This document shows, in pieces, positions 5,394-6,502 of a DNA stretch of 6,502 nt. Numbering within the stretch: the first letter of the stretch is position 1; every line of letters begins with the position of its first letter. The notes under the pieces are model-generated. The model worked only from the letters and a program-made list of their open reading frames with translations. It made no database searches and had not been told where the DNA came from. This DNA comes from Acidobacteriaceae bacterium. Its GTDB lineage: Bacteria; Acidobacteriota; Terriglobia; Terriglobales; SbA1. The stretch covers positions 1 through 6,502 of the forward strand of contig JAFAGX010000408.1 in the NCBI GenBank assembly GCA_019237515.1, given 5' to 3'. A program made the translations under genes and the position numbers.

Positions 5394-6502
5394 TCAACTT
5401 CTCCCCGCCATTACTTTCTGGTACGTCGTCAGCGCGATCAGGGGGAAATATTCCCGGTACATGTGATACATCAGGTAAAACACTCGCGGAAAGCCTGTAC
5501 CCGTGAAATACGCCTCGTCCCACGATCCATCTCTCTTCTGCGTTCGCAGCAAATAAGCAATTCCGCGTGCGACGCAATCGCTGCGCGTGTCGTTCGCAGC
5601 AAGCAAGCCCATAACTGCCCAGGCTGTCTGCGAAGGAGTGCTTGGCCCGACGCCTTTGGTTGTCGGATCGTCATACGAACCGCAGGTTTCGCCCCAGCCA
5701 CCATCAGGATTTTGCACCATGCGCAGCCATTCCGCAGCCTGCTGTATGTAAGGCTCGTGATGATCCACACCCATAGCTTCCAATCCACGAAGAACCAGCA
5801 TGGTTCCGTAGATATAGTTCACGCCCCAGCGGCCAAACCACGAGCCATCGGTTTCCTGCTCATCCCGAATAAAGCGGATCGCCTTTTTGACGCGCGGATC
5901 ATTCGTGTCATATCCATAGGCGGCCAGCATTTCCAGAATGCGTCCGGTAATGTCAACAGTCGGGGGATCAAGCATCGCATTGTGATCGGCAAATGGGATG
6001 TGCTCAAACATCATTTTGTCGTTGTTCTTATCAAATGATGCCCATCCACCGTTGTCGCACTGCATCGAGAATATCCAGTCGATAGCTCGTTGCACGGATT
6101 CGCGCTGGTATCGCCCATTGGGATGCTCGGCGTGAGTGAGCCCCAGGCACACCATAGCGCTGTCATCCACATCGGGATAAAACTCATTGTTGAATTCAAA
6201 GTACCAGCCGCCGGGCTGGCCTTTTTTGTTATTCACTTTCCAATCGCCAACCGTACGCACCTGCTTCTGCAGAATCCAGTCCGCACACTTCACCATTCGC
6301 GGATCGTTAGCCGGAACTCCGCTTTCACCCAGTGCAAATAGAGCGTATGCCGTATCCCACACCGGTGATTTGCAAGGCTGCATGCGGAATGTGTCTTCTT
6401 CTTCGATGCCCAGTTTCTCGAATTCATCCAGTGCCCGGATCACCTGGGGGTCGTCGACTGAATAGCCAAGACAACGCAACACAATGATCGAGTTCACAAT
6501 GG
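5394..6502 (-). CDS. shc: Squalene-hopene cyclase, C-terminal part (N-terminus beyond window)
   Basis: The frame is open to the right edge, giving about 368 residues of an enzyme usually 630-680 long, so roughly the first 300 are missing. The enzyme cyclises squalene to hopene/hopanol at the membrane and gives the scaffold used by HpnH. Numbering from the GTG codon at 6497: SPVWDTA at 44-50 is conserved in cyclases. The acidic catalytic motif is DVDDSA at 109-114 (nt 6156-6173), with Ser where the textbook motif has Thr (DxDDTA). Four QW-type motifs (Q-x3-G-x-W) are visible near 146, 214, 262 and 320. DPPTVDITGR (177-186) and the C-terminal FTGTGFP...YHMYREYFPL block are family hallmarks. The GTG at 6497 is only an internal codon, not the start. 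Oxidosqualene cyclase is excluded by the acidic motif. Confidence 0.96.
   Translation of the reverse strand, partial: IVNSIIVLRCLGYSVDDPQVIRALDEFEKLGIEEEDTFRMQPCKSPVWDTAYALFALGESGVPANDPRMVKCADWILQKQVRTVGDWKVNNKKGQPGGWYFEFNNEFYPDVDDSAMVCLGLTHAEHPNGRYQRESVQRAIDWIFSMQCDNGGWASFDKNNDKMMFEHIPFADHNAMLDPPTVDITGRILEMLAAYGYDTNDPRVKKAIRFIRDEQETDGSWFGRWGVNYIYGTMLVLRGLEAMGVDHHEPYIQQAAEWLRMVQNPDGGWGETCGSYDDPTTKGVGPSTPSQTAWAVMGLLAANDTRSDCVARGIAYLLRTQKRDGSWDEAYFTGTGFPRVFYLMYHMYREYFPLIALTTYQKVMAGRS

Noticed and set aside
5343..6038. A 231-codon plus-strand open frame
   Set aside because: It is antisense to the squalene-hopene cyclase, which has unmistakable motifs throughout. No domain or convincing ribosome binding site supports the plus-strand reading.
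6495..6497. GTG as the true start of a short cyclase
   Set aside because: The frame continues to the window edge without a stop, and the cyclase family needs about 300 more N-terminal residues, so this is an internal codon.

Overview
The window is a stretch of a bacterial hopanoid (sterol-like lipid) biosynthesis cluster. All seven protein-coding genes lie on the minus strand, so transcription runs from high to low coordinates. In transcription order they are: squalene-hopene cyclase (shc, N-terminus outside the window), hpnH (radical SAM adenosylhopane synthase), a 145-residue protein of unknown function, hpnA (hopanoid-associated NAD(P)-dependent epimerase/reductase), hpnG (hopanoid-associated nucleoside phosphorylase), and two tandem zinc-dependent medium-chain alcohol dehydrogenases, the second cut by the left window edge. 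No RNA gene, insertion sequence, CRISPR array or phage gene was seen.

Base composition is moderately GC-rich in the genes and AT-rich in two intergenic gaps. Gene content, gene order and short period-7 repeats between genes suggest an Acidobacteriota (Koribacter/Terriglobia-like) genome. This is inference: the window contains no phylogenetic marker, and hopanoid clusters also occur in Proteobacteria, Planctomycetes and other groups.

Layout. 5394-6502: C-terminal part of Shc. 5283-5393: 111-bp AT-rich gap with inverted repeats. 4161-5282: hpnH. 3727-4164: unknown gene, overlapping hpnH by 4 bp. 3646-3726: 81-bp gap with a degenerate heptamer repeat and a potential mRNA hairpin reaching towards the hpnA start. 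2653-3645: hpnA. 2593-2652: 60-bp gap with two small hairpins and a clear Shine-Dalgarno. 1885-2592: hpnG. 757-1881: dehydrogenase 1, 3 bp after hpnG. 1-760: dehydrogenase 2, overlapping dehydrogenase 1 by 4 bp. The tight spacing and overlaps suggest one operon, at least from hpnH leftward.

Pathway logic. Shc cyclises squalene to hopene (diploptene). HpnH adds a 5'-deoxyadenosyl radical to make adenosylhopane. HpnG removes adenine to give (phospho)ribosylhopane. The next step to bacteriohopanetetrol is reduction of the ribose-derived aldehyde. The two dehydrogenases lie directly after hpnG and no aminotransferase (HpnO-type) gene is seen in the window, so they are attractive candidates for this poorly assigned reductive step. 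This hypothesis and the unknown gene between hpnH and hpnA are the most interesting items here.
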